In this document: positions 23,601 to 37,400 of the stretch, piece after piece
Numbering within the stretch: the stretch's first letter is position 1
Layout: the number at the start of each line of letters is the position of its first letter
Assembly: GCA_029851415.1 (NCBI GenBank)
Contig: CM056742.1
Coordinates: forward strand, 13,557,736-13,621,735
Origin: Eretmocerus hayati
Lineage: Eukaryota > Arthropoda > Insecta > Hymenoptera > Aphelinidae
Direction of reading: 5' to 3'
Length of the DNA: 64,000 nt
Made by a program: the position numbers and the translations under genes
The notes under the pieces: model-generated
The model's database searches: none
What the model was told of the DNA's origin: nothing
Seen by the model: the letters and a program-made list of their open reading frames with translations, nothing else

Positions 23601-25408
23601 TACGCACCCAAGGCAATAATGTACTATTTCTTATGATGAGAATTTTAGATTGATGAATCAGGTTTGAGAAAACTCGAACAATTCTGCCGAAATGATTTTT
23701 TACAAAACTCTCTGAGGAAGAGGGAAGTAATTTACTATTCAATTCAATGATGGAATAGTCGATCGAACGTGAAATATCTACATTTTGATGGATAAAATGT
23801 CATTTGTTGAGATATTTATTGGTTACAAGATCCTGTAACGAATGCCTGCGTGCTTGCATCTAATGAGGACTGTTTGCTTATCTTATTTATTAAGATAAAA
23901 AAACACGAGCATAAAAAATTTCAGACAATTCAATTTTTCATATAGACTACTTCATTATGCTGCTTGCGCAATTAAGAGAAACAAGTGAAACAATAACTAT
24001 TACAATTATATCTTATCATAAAAATGCAAATTTCGACCATTTCGTGATTAAATCTTACAACAGAACACATCAAATATTCATCACTCTGTGATTACTCATT
24101 GTCAATTTTATAATATAGCTCTTCATCGCATACAAACTCAAAGGAATATACACTTGATCACATCATAGTGGAGTATGATTTCATAAAGTACTTTGAAAAT
24201 TGCGACAAAATTTAGCCACATTCTGTGAGAACAGTTCACTGGGAAAAGTGCGATTAGTGATCTAATCTATACTTTGGAACATTTACTTTCAAAAAGCCAA
24301 AAAGAATTGACTTTTATTCGATCATATTCCATATGATTAAATGAAATTATTTGGAAATATACAAATCACGAGGGCGGATTTTTATCTATGATTTAAGAAT
24401 AGTAATGATAGGATGATATTAATTTTATAAATAAAATTCGAAAACGTACACACGCCTACTGAAATAACCGCGTATCTGATGTTGGTCAAATTCAATATGG
24501 CACAACCAAGTGTTCTATCTACAACAGAACCTTTCACAAAAACATGATGTATTGACAATGAATATGATACTATATCGCTCCGAAATCTTGTTGATTGATT
24601 AGACTTCAGAGTCACTGTGAGAATATCAAAAACTATCCCGAAAAACTTATTTGGTCCCGGTTAAGAGAGTATTTCATCATTAATAATTCCGTTACACTTT
24701 GAAAACTTGAACTATATTACTACGACATACATACATCCGTGAATAATGTATTTTTTGCTCGTGTATTGAGTAGTTCATAAATTTCAGTAAGAACGAGCTT
24801 CATGCACAAAATATTTATTGAATTTTTTTGAGCCCTTGGAGAAAGCTTTCCTTCTAAATCTCTCTTTTTGTTGATTCCTTAATGTCTGATTTAAAAAAAT
24901 TCTTCCTGAATATGTGTTACTATTTTTCACACAATAATCGTATCATGATGAATTCTTCCAGCTTAGGTACATGAAAAATGATAAAAGTATATCACTTGAT
25001 ACTTAATCAAATCAATAAAATTGAATCTATCACGCTATCAATTATAAAGCTATCAATTACATTACAATATACAGTAATTCACTCTTAAGTATTTGGTTAT
25101 GGTGCGCATATACAGTGTCAAAAAAGCTCATTTGATTCAATTTGATTAAAAATCGTTCGGCAATTCGGAATGGCACTTGAAAATTAGTAGTTCCGCACGC
25201 TTAGAGCACCCTAAATACTAAATCAATTTTACATCACAATTTTTAAAACTAAACCAACTCTGAAGTATTCAATTCATGTGACCTTACACATCTCATTCGT
25301 CGGATAAATACAAAATTTACAAGATAAAACCACTTCCGTTCACTTTCACACTCATACACTCACACACACACATAGATAATATCTCAATCTCCACCCACTC
25401 ATCAATCA

Positions 25409-28400
25409 TCATACTATAGTCTGTCCAGTCTTACTGGCTTCAACAAAAATGTAACTTGGATTCATAAAACTTTCAGGAATTCCTAACTTTTGTGGCTGCA
25501 TTTGAATCTCGTTATCATTATCTTTCTTCACGTTAACATAATTATCTCGATTTTGAATATTATAATCATCATCATCATCTTGGGAACCGACTGATACGCC
25601 CCAAAATTTATTTCCTGCATTATTTTGATGATTTTCTACATCTATTTTGGCATCTGTGAGATCTAATCCTTTGGGAGTATTACAGTAACCAGAATCTCTT
25701 TCGTTTGCTGTTATCGTACTGCTGCTGCTTAATTCACGTTGACGCCTTTTTTCAGCTTCTCGTTGCTTCATAAATTCTGCACGTTTTTTGTGTACGTCAA
25801 TTGGTTTTAGATAGTTGTCGTCGTCTTCTTCGGGTTCATATTTTGATACTGATGATACCCTATTCAACATTGGTGCGTCTTCCATATCTGATATCGTTGC
25901 GTTTGCTGTTGATGGAAAAAAAAATTTTTTTTAAACGCTTTTATTTGTTTGGTCATGGGAAAAATGTGACTAGTGTTATAAAAAAAATTCTAATCGTGAG
26001 AGTCGGAGAGAGTCATTGTGAGTAAAGTCTGAATCGAATTTATATTTTGTGCATAAATTATCTAAGACTCGCGAAACTAAATTGTTTCGAGAGATTATGC
26101 AATCTGTGATTTTCTAGATCAGTTTCAAAATATCCCTCTCGCGTCCTCGTGACATACTAATGTGCAAATTCGTGATATCGATCATCAAAACCAATTTACC
26201 ACGCATGCAAATGTATAAAATGGACTTTGAAAAATTCTGGTTCATATGGCACTGCTTATTAAAGGGCCGGGAAGCGAGCCGCAAACAATCATTTCTTGTC
26301 ATAAGACACCCAAATTGCCCCATTATGCCGATCTTAGGGATGGGCACTCGTTGACCGGTCCTCAAACTTTTGTCACGTCTGTCATGTTAAAAAATGAGAA
26401 AATAATTGCACTGTTAGAAATTGCTTGAAATTTCAGGTACTTTTTGAAAAAAACTTCAAGTATTTGCTTGAAATTTCAAGCAAAGTACTCGAAATTATTC
26501 CCAAAAAGCACATGTTTGAAACAATTTTCAAGTACTTTGCTTGAAATTTCAAGCAAAATACTGGAAGTTTTTTTCAAAAAGTACTTGAAATTTCAAGCAA
26601 TTTCTAACAGTGTGGTTTAGATCGACCTCGAATAATTTCTGGTTCGCTCAGAAAATGTAAAGTGCGATTTTTCCATTTTCCATGATTGTACAGTATAGAA
26701 TCAACAAGGAAATTGCTTTCAGGAGAATTGGCGCTAATTTTTTTCTAGTTTGACCAATCAACGTACTTCAGCGCATTCGATTCCTTGTCTTAAGATCTTC
26801 AAAATCCGCTCTTCAGAGTTGCAAAACTCTCATCTAGAGCTAATTTATGTGCAAAACACGAAGATGATTTGTAAACAAGGATGTCAACATCGGAATTACT
26901 TAACATGCTCCCATACGTTTATCTCGAAAGGGCGTGCAGTACGATATTTTTTTTACTACTCAGAACGTATTTATCACGTCAGAATAGTTCGGAAATAGCA
27001 TTTGGAACCGGCGAAAAGCTATAAATGTGCGTGCACGTTGATAAAGACACTTTATTGCCGATTTACATATTTTCTTTTGGAAAAAATCAGACAGCTTTGC
27101 TCCAGCCGAGCTTCAAAATGAGCTAGAGTACGTTGAAAAATGTTGAGGTAAACCAGAGTTGTTGGGATAATGTCGTAATGGGAGCAAGTTGGGCACATCA
27201 TTTTGTGAACTCTGAAAAATCAATTTTTCGAAATATTGAGACAGCCTGGCTGTAGTCGATCAAAATCAGACGTACCTTAAGCGTGTGACTTAAGCTCGTT
27301 TTGAAGGAGTTGAAACAAGCTTCAAAATGAGCTAAAGTACGTTGAAAAATCTTTAGATCGATCAGAATTGTTAAGAAAATGGCTCAATGGGGGCAAATTG
27401 GGTACACTTATTTACCTTATATATAAAGTCCGAAACAGGGTTTGGGATCTTGCAATTTTTTTATTATCTGAGTTTTTTCCAAATTCCAAAAAATTATTAT
27501 AAAAAGACCATTCTAATAAATGGCTAAGAGATATTTGGTCAGATGGAAAAACTATCAGAGCCCAAAATGATACTTTATTTTACTCAAGGGTGGATGCTTG
27601 TTTCCGTAATCTCGAGGTTTGGTAATATTGGGCGTAATTTGTGACTTTTCATCGAACTAATTGATTCGCGTATCTAATCATCGCTTAAAAATATCATCCT
27701 CAACTTATTGCTAATCATCGAACCTGAATAAGATTGAAGCGGACGAGATACAAGTAGTGGATGCTCTCTGAGCAGACATGAAGAAATGTGAATTTTCATT
27801 GGGCTTACGTGCACGAGAACTGTACTAACTTTTAAATTTGTTTTTCACAGAAATTTGTAATAGCTAGCCGGTTTTAAAACAAAAAAGTTGTGCACCTCGT
27901 TGTGCACTGTATATCTGATCAGCAATTGACTTTTAATTCAAGGTTCAATATACTCATCAATTTCCCATGAGGATTTATACGAAGTGGCGAGGAAAAGGAA
28001 GATCAAGTAAGCTCTTAAAGCTTCCAAGTCTGTGCATTACGTAAAATTGCCAATCAGCCGAAGAGCTTACGAAAGATATGTGATCCATCTACCTTGGATA
28101 CAACAACTTTGTCTCAAACTTTATGTAGTGCTGTTTTATACAGCGACCATGCTAATATTATACAGTTCAATAAAGTAAGTGTACCTAATTGACTCCCCCA
28201 AGTCCGTTAAATATTGAGTTTTGGTGTACTTAAACATTTCCCAACTTACTTTAGCTCATACTCAAGCTTCTTCCAAAACCATCAAAATGAGCTAAAATGA
28301 GCTCAATTTTGACCAATCATCAGAGCTGAGCTACCACAATTTTTCCAAAAAGTAATTTTTTGAGAGTTTGCAAGGAGGCGTGCTCAACGGTTGACTCAAC

Positions 28401-31400
28401 CTGCCCTGATAACCTTCAATATAGTGTAAATCTCCACATCTAGAGTTTTTATCAATCCGGCTTATTATGGAGCAGGAAACTCTTTCTGAATGGTCATACT
28501 GCACAACCTTTATTTAGCTCATAAAATGACACCAAGACCTAGACATGACCGTTGAAAATAAGGATTCTCAACGGCCTCGAAGAAGATTTCAAATGCATCA
28601 AAGTACTTTAAGGTTGGTTGAATCAAAGTTTTCTGGCACCGGTTTTACTAAACGTGATTTTCTCGGCGATTTCTTCGCCGTGCAAAGGTGGAAAATGCAA
28701 ATGTCACATTAAATTTTCTGTGCGATGCAGGAATGATTCATGGTTGGTCGAAATCATTTTTCTCGCTTAAAACGGAGAAAACGCCATTTTCGAGCCGTCC
28801 TCGCAAAAAGGCATTTTCTCCGTTTTCAGCAAGAAAATAATGTACGCACCTCGTTTGGAAAAGCGCCAATTTTCCGCAACTCGGTACATAATATACCACT
28901 TTTCATTGATTTTTAGTGCAATATACACACTGTAAAAAATTTATCCGAAAAACTTCAACCAGCTTGTTGAATGAAAATCTCGATGAAAATTTCAAGGAGT
29001 CTGGTTGAATATTCAACCATTGTGGATTATCAGCCACAATCTGTCGGTGCGGTTCCAGTTTATCAGGTTGCCTACGTGAGAGGGGTAGAATATGATAGGT
29101 GGTCATATCGGTGGATAAGGTCGGATGGAGGGATGGATCGATGGGTGATGGATGGGGTCAATGAATCGATCGAAGAATGCATGGCGAATGGATGGATGAT
29201 GTATAGATGGGTGAATGGGTGATGGATGGATGATGTATGGATGGGTGGATGGGTGATGGATGGATTGATGGATAGATGGATAGATCGATGGGTAGATGGA
29301 CGATGAATGGATGGATGGAAGGATGGATGGAAGGATGGATGGTGGATGGTTGGTGGATGATTGATGGTGGAATGGATGATGGTCAGATGGTTGAATGGAT
29401 GAGTGATGGGTGGGCGGATGGGTGGGTAGATGGTTGATGGATGGATGGATGGATGGATGGACGGTGGGTGGACGGATGGATGCGATGGGTTGATGATCGG
29501 TGGATGGATGGATGGATAGATAGATGGTTGATGGTTCGATGGGTGGGTGGAAGATGGGTAGGTGGTTCGAAGTATGGATGATAGGTGGATGAGTGGGAAG
29601 GATGATTCATGGATAATGGGCGGATGGATGATGGATGGATGGTCAATAGGTACTTGATGGGTGGATTATGGTTCGGTTGGATGATGGGTGGATGGATGGA
29701 TAAATGGTTGATTGTTGGATGGGTTAGTGGATGGATGCATGGGTGGGTGGAGGAATGATGGGTGTATATGTGTGGTTGGATGGATGATAGAGGGGTGAAT
29801 GGATGGATGGGATGTTGAGGTGAATGATCTACCCATCCATTCACCCATCACCCATCCATCCATCTATCCATCCATTCGTCCATCACGGAATATAATTGCT
29901 CGGTTGAAAATTTAACCAATCGGTTGAGAATCCAACCAGCTAGTTGAAGTGCTGATTCATAACTCAACCAATTTTTTACAGTGTACATAACAAAATTTGC
30001 GGAAAGGTCATTGAGTGCTCATTCTTGAGATCGGCATATGGTGGACATTTAATACCTTATCATAAACTTTCTTCGAGTTAATCGAGTAGGATGCTCAGAG
30101 TCTCATTTTGAACTATAAAAAGTGTATTGTATTTACCAAAACTGGACGATGGTGAGCTTGGGAAACGGAATCTCGTTCTCTCGCCGGATTCCTCAGTGGG
30201 ACTGTTCATACTGAGGTAGGCAGAATCAGTAGGTTTTGTTGGATTGTTACTCATTTCGTGATTTGGTGAAGCGAGATTTGCGTGATCTGGAGCGGACATC
30301 ATTTGTAGGTAATCGTGCTTTCCATCCAGGCCAATTGTGTTCATATCAATGTATGGCGCATTCAATTCGACATATCGCTGTGAATGTCAGGGTTAAAGTT
30401 ATTTTTAATCTTCTAATTGAAACTCAGGATCACTTTTATCATATCGAAAAACATCTCTAGGCTATTTCAAAATGTTGCAAGTTCTTATAAAATACCAATG
30501 AGACTAATTATTTATGAGGGAAAAAATTAGTAGAAGATACTTACCATTCGCACACCTTCCTCTAAAAGTTCACCCAAATCATTAACCAATTCTTCAAATG
30601 AAGGCCTAAGCGTGGGACTACATCTCCAACACGAAAGCATGATTTCGTATCTGCAAATAAAAAAAAACTTCATCATTCATGCTGTAACTTTCAAAAATAA
30701 AATGACGGTTGACTATATGCATAGGATGCTACTGATGATGGAGTGGGAATTACTCACATATCATCAGTGGCGTATTTTGGTTGTTCCATTCGATAGCCCT
30801 CGACGAGCCTCTGATACTGTTTTTCAGCTTCCATACCCGGATACGGGGTTTTAGCGAGTGTGAAAAATTCCCAGAGGACTATACCGAACGACCAGACATC
30901 CGACTGGGTTGAAAACATTCGATCCCTAATCGATTCTATTGCCATCCATTTAATAGGCACAGGACCGTCGCTCTGTTTTTGGTAATTGTTATCTTTGTAC
31001 ATGGTCTTTGCCAGACCAAAGTCACAAATTTTAACGACATTGTTTTCCGCTAGTAGAATATTTCTTGCTGCTAAGTCGCCGTGCAAAACCTGAAAAAATT
31101 GAGAATATTGTAACTTCCAAATCGACGTTGGAATGCCCAGCCAAACAAAATAAAAAGTATCGAAATTACCAAATTTGACGGTATTATGTTTTGATCAAAG
31201 TTTCAGTGAAATTAGTGATACAGATTTGAAATACTCTCCTGTCGAGACTTACGAGAAAAATTCAAATTTGAGGGAAAATTTATTTTTCATTATTACCCTC
31301 GAGATAAGAAGTTTCTCTGATCTTTGGGAACGTCCATAAATTGTCTAAGGATTTTAGGATAAGAGGGGAAAGTCCTCCGGATTCTTATGCTCTATATATG

Positions 31401-34400
31401 AGTCAGCGTTTTTCTATTAAAAGAATCTCACAATCTTACTAGGGGGGGGGGGGAGCTTAATATGATGAAATTTTTCTTCACGCAATTTCTGGACGTTCTC
31501 TTTTCTACAATTGATCTCAGTCTGTGTGGCTTTGAGAAATTATCAAAACTTTTTTTGGAATTCAGAACATTTGTGTGCCAAAAGTGAATCCATACCATGA
31601 GAGTCCCGCCCCATTTGTCATGACTTGTTCACGGTTTTCAAAATTTGTAAGTCGACATACTTGAGGTGTGAATCGCTCAATAAAACACCTGAACTAGTGT
31701 CTATCAAAACTTGCCGTTGAACCAAAACCAATCAACGAGGTCAATCGTCTAGAAAAATCGACATTTCGATCGACATTGATTCTGTTAAAAGCCCCTCGTT
31801 AGCGCGCGTATGCATGAGTGTGCACCTGAAAGTCGAGTGAGACTGCCTAATTGCTATTTGGTTGAAGAATCTCATATAAGCTCTTTTTACCGCTGTATCT
31901 GAATTTTTCACTAATTTTGAATCAAGTCATTCAAATAGAGATATATTCTTGAAGGCTTTTCATTTCAAACCCGGAGCAGTATATTACCGTTAGGCTGCAT
32001 TTTCACGCTAGCGATTTTTCGCTGCGGCGAGCGATCTTCGGCATTGGTGTGAGAGAGAAAGTTGTATCAGTCGTTCTCTCTCACACCAATGGCGAAGATC
32101 GCTCGCCGCGGCGAAAAATCGCCAGCGTGAGAATACAGCCTTAATTTTATAAATTTGTAACTATTACAAGTTGAATGAACTCAAAAAAAAAAAAAATCTA
32201 TGAAGCATAGTTGAAATCACATCACGATTTGTAGTACCAACCAACTCTAAATTGGAAATGGAACAGAGAAAAAACATTGGTCTTGATAATCTGCACACGT
32301 ATCATAAAGTTCGAAAAAAACTAACTACGATTTTTGAAGTTGCTTTGTAGGTGGGGTTGAACTATTCCCCTTTTGGAAGGTATAACTTACAAACTATTAT
32401 AGTCAAGATTCAAGTAGATGGCATCTCAAATAATGTGTCTATGTGATTCAACTACTCTATCTACTGAGTGTAGGCAATCTCACTTCCCGTACTCAGAAAA
32501 AAACTTTCCGACACGTATCCAGTGAATAATTATTGGCGAAATTATGAAAAATGGTAAAATTACAAATCAAATATTCTTGTTTTTTTTTTTCATTTTTCTA
32601 CCAATTAGGAGTATATGATGAATTCATCGATGCGAGGATATATTTCTGGTACTGCCCGCGAATTTTCGAGAATTTTTCAAGTTTTTACCATAAGCAAAAT
32701 GTATCACTAATATCCTTTACCGGGCATATCAACATAATAATGATTCATATTAATATGTGGGTATTATTCTTACTAAGAGAATTAAAAATTGATGAGATGA
32801 TCTCTCGTTTTGATCTCAGATAGATAAAGTAGGCATTCAATTTTGGAAAGAAGTAGAATTCTAGACATGAATGAACACATACTTCCACAGTACAAGAAAG
32901 CACTTGAAATTCCTGTCACGCGTTCGATTCCGACCAATTACCTTCAAAATACCGTAATTATCAGGCAGATTCTACCTCACAGCTAAGCAATCTTCGAAAA
33001 TTAATCAAAACCCATCTCACAACCCACGAGCTAGACAACATAGTCCACTTGAGGAATTTTCTCATCGCAATCAGAATTTCGTATGTAGGTCAGTGTTCAA
33101 TACGAAACGAAACTATAAAATTTCGTGTCATAAGTATGACATTTTCGTAATAAGTTTGAAAATTTGTTCCAATATTCAATACTGTGCACTCGAAATTGAA
33201 AAAAAATTCAACTCCAAAATATCTCGAAAATCTATCCCTTTCAAAGCCAAACCCTGATATAGGCCCACCTGATATAAAACCAAATTTACAAAAAAAAAAA
33301 AAAAAAAAATCATAATTAAAATTACACCATCCTTACCTTTCTACTAGACAGATATTGCATTCCCATAGCCACTTGATAAGCCCAAGATAGTAAATCCTGT
33401 GTACAAACGGGCTTTGTATGTCTATCCTTATAATCACCTAAATAATTTGATCTCCAACCAGGTTGAGATTCTCCACTATTTACTGTATTATGATTTCCAT
33501 TTCCAGTAGCATCATGTATACCAGTCACGTCTTGTGTATTAGCATTGAAATAAACTGCTTCAGTATTATTATCATGGACACTTGCTGTTGTACCTCCGGC
33601 AATGCTATTACTTCCACCGTTGCAATCAGTCGTTGTGGTAGTTTGATGATGGGTAGTATCAAGGCTGCGAGAAAATGACAATGCCGCGTATTTTACCCTG
33701 CAGCATCAATTCAACCGAGGCAAAACACAAGAGGGAAGAAGATAAAAGCAGTTGGTTAGTCACATCTACTTATAGCCGTATTAGCCATACTTATTATTGC
33801 ATATTATACTCCATGCATCCCTTAATTTATTGAATTGTGAGGGTTTAATTGCGATACTTTAGTTTGAGATTAGATCTTTGTCTAAATATTACGATTGCGT
33901 TGTTGTTTTTATTTCTGGTGAGATGAGGTGATTATTAGAGTACTTTGCGGTATTAAGGCGATGCGGTCACCGTGCACGCTGAACTTTGTTCACAGAACTC
34001 TCAAAATCTTTTCCATTATGGGCTAAACGACGAGTTATCCAGGCTTTATTATCATCTAACTTGGCCTGGATAACTCTTCGTTTGGCCCAAATCGGACTAG
34101 ATTTTGAGAGTTTTGTGAACGAAAATGTGCCAATTTGTAGGTTAGAAAGTACCCGCGGGCAAGTTATTCTCGTTTATTAGTGATAGCCTTGTGATTGGTG
34201 ACAAATAATGAATTGTCCACCACAATTCAGATGATAAATAATACGTAATGGACAAATCGTCTCCAACTTCGTTTCGAGAAAATTTTTTGATTTACATCCA
34301 AATAAGATACAGTACCGTTCATAAGTTCTCGATGGTCGATCCCTCGATTACCCTGACTTGGAACAGCAATAAGTCAAATTCTATGCGTTGTACGAAAATT

Positions 34401-37400
34401 GTCAAGGAAGCATCTTACAGAGCAGAAAAAATACTAACTTTTACTGGGTTTTGATGATTTTTATCGAATATTTTTGAAGGTCCTACACGCTGATGAAAAA
34501 ATAGAAAATCTAAAAATTTTTTACTTTCATTGAGACACCTGCAGTTTTAATGCGAATAAAGATACGGCAATTCTGAAAAAAGCATCTTGTAGAGCGGAAA
34601 AAATGCTATGTGTAGCCATTTTTTGATTATTTTTTACGTACCGCGCATGAGAACGTACAAGCTGTCTAGATACCCAAAATGACTGCTTATCATCGGAAAC
34701 GGCACAGAAAACGGTGAAAAACCATGATTTTGGGGGTTTGGACAGCTCGCACGTTCTCACCCGGGATACGTAAAAAATAATCAAAAAATGGCTACACATA
34801 GCATTTTTTCCGCTCTACAAGATGCTTTTTTCAGAATTGCCGTATCTTCATTCGCATTAAAACTGCAGGTGTCTCAATGAAAGTAAAAAATTTTTAGATT
34901 TTCTATTTTTTCATCAGCGTGTAGGACCTTCAAAAATATTCGATAAAAATCATCAAAACCCAGTAAAAGTTAGTATTTTTTCTGCTCTGTAAGATGTTTT
35001 CTTGAAAATTTTCGTACAACGCATAGAATTTGACTTATTGCTGTTCCAAGTCAGGGTAATCGAGGGATCGACCATCGAAAACTTATGAACGGTACTGTAT
35101 AATTTCCGGGTTGCACGGTGACCGCATCGCCTTAATCTTTTCAAATTATTTTGTAAAGATTTGAGGTAATAAAGGAGGGTGGTTGGATGGATAACTTCTA
35201 GATCAAATACGAATTCGATCGACCATGAAAAGATATGTAATAGGCAGATGAAATAATGTCACACATTTTTTTTTTGTCAAATGCTATGAGCTTGATTCTT
35301 AGTTTTGTTCGATTAAAAAAATACTGTATTATACAAACATATCGAGAAAAAATATTTTCCTATGATTTCGAATGAGTTGATCGAGTTCTTAATTTTGATC
35401 GCCTGGGCATTACTTTACGATTATTAAATCTATACTCAATTCAATAGTCAGCGAAAATTATTTTCAGAATGACCTACGACGAGATTCGGGTTGATGAATT
35501 TGGTTAGAACTGTTTTTCCGTAAGTGCTTACTATGATTCTTGCTCCAGCAATTAATCAAATCGCAAATTGTACACTTCAATGATGAACTCGGACAATTTT
35601 CTTCGAGTTCGGATGCCCCTTAATTATTTTTGACTTGCTCTGTTTTAATTCAAAAATAAGTTATCTTGAGGTTAACAGTTGAAATGACCATCGATTGAAT
35701 GAGGTTTCAGAATCATTCAAGGAACGAACGCGTGGATATGACATTTTTTGGACTCATTTTCAGTTTTACATGGGCATATTTTATCAATATTTTCAGATTT
35801 TTCATTATATTCCTTAGAAGAAAAAAAAACATTTTCCGTGAAAAGTAACTAGATAATATTCTTAACTTTTCTGTCTAATGGAAAATTAGTGGAAATAGTA
35901 TATTTCCTTACTGTCAATGAGCGCGGTAGCCCATTTTGGGCACTAGGACAGTTTGTCTATCGAGCGAAGCGAGACAGACATGTCCTCCAGTGCCCAAAAT
36001 GGGCTTGCAAGCGAGGTGCGGATATATTTTTTCATTACGAGAACCCTAAAATCCTATTCAAATGTGGCATTTTTGGGTTAGAGTAATGAAAAAAAATAAA
36101 TGTCATCTAAATCGAGATTGAAACCCATCACCTGGAGTCAGATCTTTTCATAGTTGACCGATTAGTATAGACGTATTAGTACATTTCTAACTTCTTCCCA
36201 ATGTGATAACATTAGTACACCATTTGGAATGAGTACTTTGATGCGAGGACTTTTCTTTTTGCTATTAGAAAATTGATTGATCCATCTCAGAACCAGCCAC
36301 TATTTTTTGTGATTAAATTTCACCAGCAGAAAGCACAGAATTGGAGAATAGCGTGCGAAGTAACCGTGTTAAAATCTTGTTATCCCATAATCCGCCTATA
36401 TACAGCCTTCTCCACAAATTAAAATGCTCTTTGTCAGCTGAATGTAACAGATTTTAAATGCTATTGCCCAGCGCGAGTTCAATTTCCATCAGCGTGAGAA
36501 TCAATTTGATGAGTTTGTTTGCTCCCATAATTGGAACTAGTGCGATATTTCTTCCATAATTCATTCTTTGCTGATCGACCCTCATAAATTAGATTGATGA
36601 TGAAATGAGCAGATATGAGTGATTATTTATAAAGTAAGCGACTGTTTTCCAAATAGTTGAATGTTTATGAGCTACCTTGACTTAGTATTCTACCCTAAAC
36701 CAAAGAATGAACTGGTTACTTGTAAAATTGAGATACTGTAGTTGAACTATTGATATCCAAAGCTACAAGTGAAATGAGCTTAGAAGATTCCCCCTAGGAA
36801 TATTATTATGTTTTATGGTAAATAGTTATTTTCATACCTATTATTACTGCTAATACTCGACAGTCTGTGCAATAAATCTTTGCCAATTGTAGGATCCAAT
36901 TTTCCCGTAGTATGATCTACTTGGTCGATAAAATTTTCCCTGTGACGTAGTAGGTAGTTGTGTAGATTACCAAAACGGCAGTATTCAACTATAACTAGAA
37001 GCTCACCTAGAAATTTTATGTATACATTATTTTCATCATCTCGTTTGTCTGAATGAGGAGTGAAGAATATTCAAAATATTCTAAGGTCAAATTGATAAAA
37101 AAAGAAGAAACTTACGCTTAGCAATATTGTTGGTACAAGCACCAAGGAGATTTACAACATTAAGATGTTGACCCAAATGTACCATGATTTTTAGTTCGCT
37201 TGCAAGTGCACGAATGTAGGCTGGTTCGGCGTCCCTACGGACCATTTTAACAGCTACCGTTGTCACAGGCTCGTCAGCGACGATTCCTCGTGCTTGAGCT
37301 TTCATGACCACGCCAAAGGCTCCGCTGCCCAGTTGTTTACCTATCAATGTACAATTTTTAGTATTTATTATCCAATTTTCAACGAGGGTCCAACTTCCCT

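Larger units (their letters stand above)
22661..25408. other. Region between the convergent CNBD2-like gene and Pvr
   Basis: It holds the 3' end of the CNBD2-like transcript (AATAAA at about 22,806), two related dispersed repeats (23,240-23,400 and 23,440-23,600) and presumably the Pvr 3' untranslated region. A minus-strand AATAAA near 24,815 is one candidate end for Pvr. I see no further gene. Confidence 0.5.

Noticed and set aside
22039..29863. Long open frames rich in His-Pro-Ser/Ile or Trp-Met-Asp-Gly in the 22 kb and 29 kb arrays
   Set aside because: They are translations of a degenerate GGAT/ATCC tetranucleotide array inside CACTG-ended elements, open in several frames on both strands.
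33986..34180. 64-residue frame conserved in the copy at 42,606-42,800
   Set aside because: Conservation is explained by both being copies of the same TTAA-flanked element; it lies within the repeat arm and has no protein family features.
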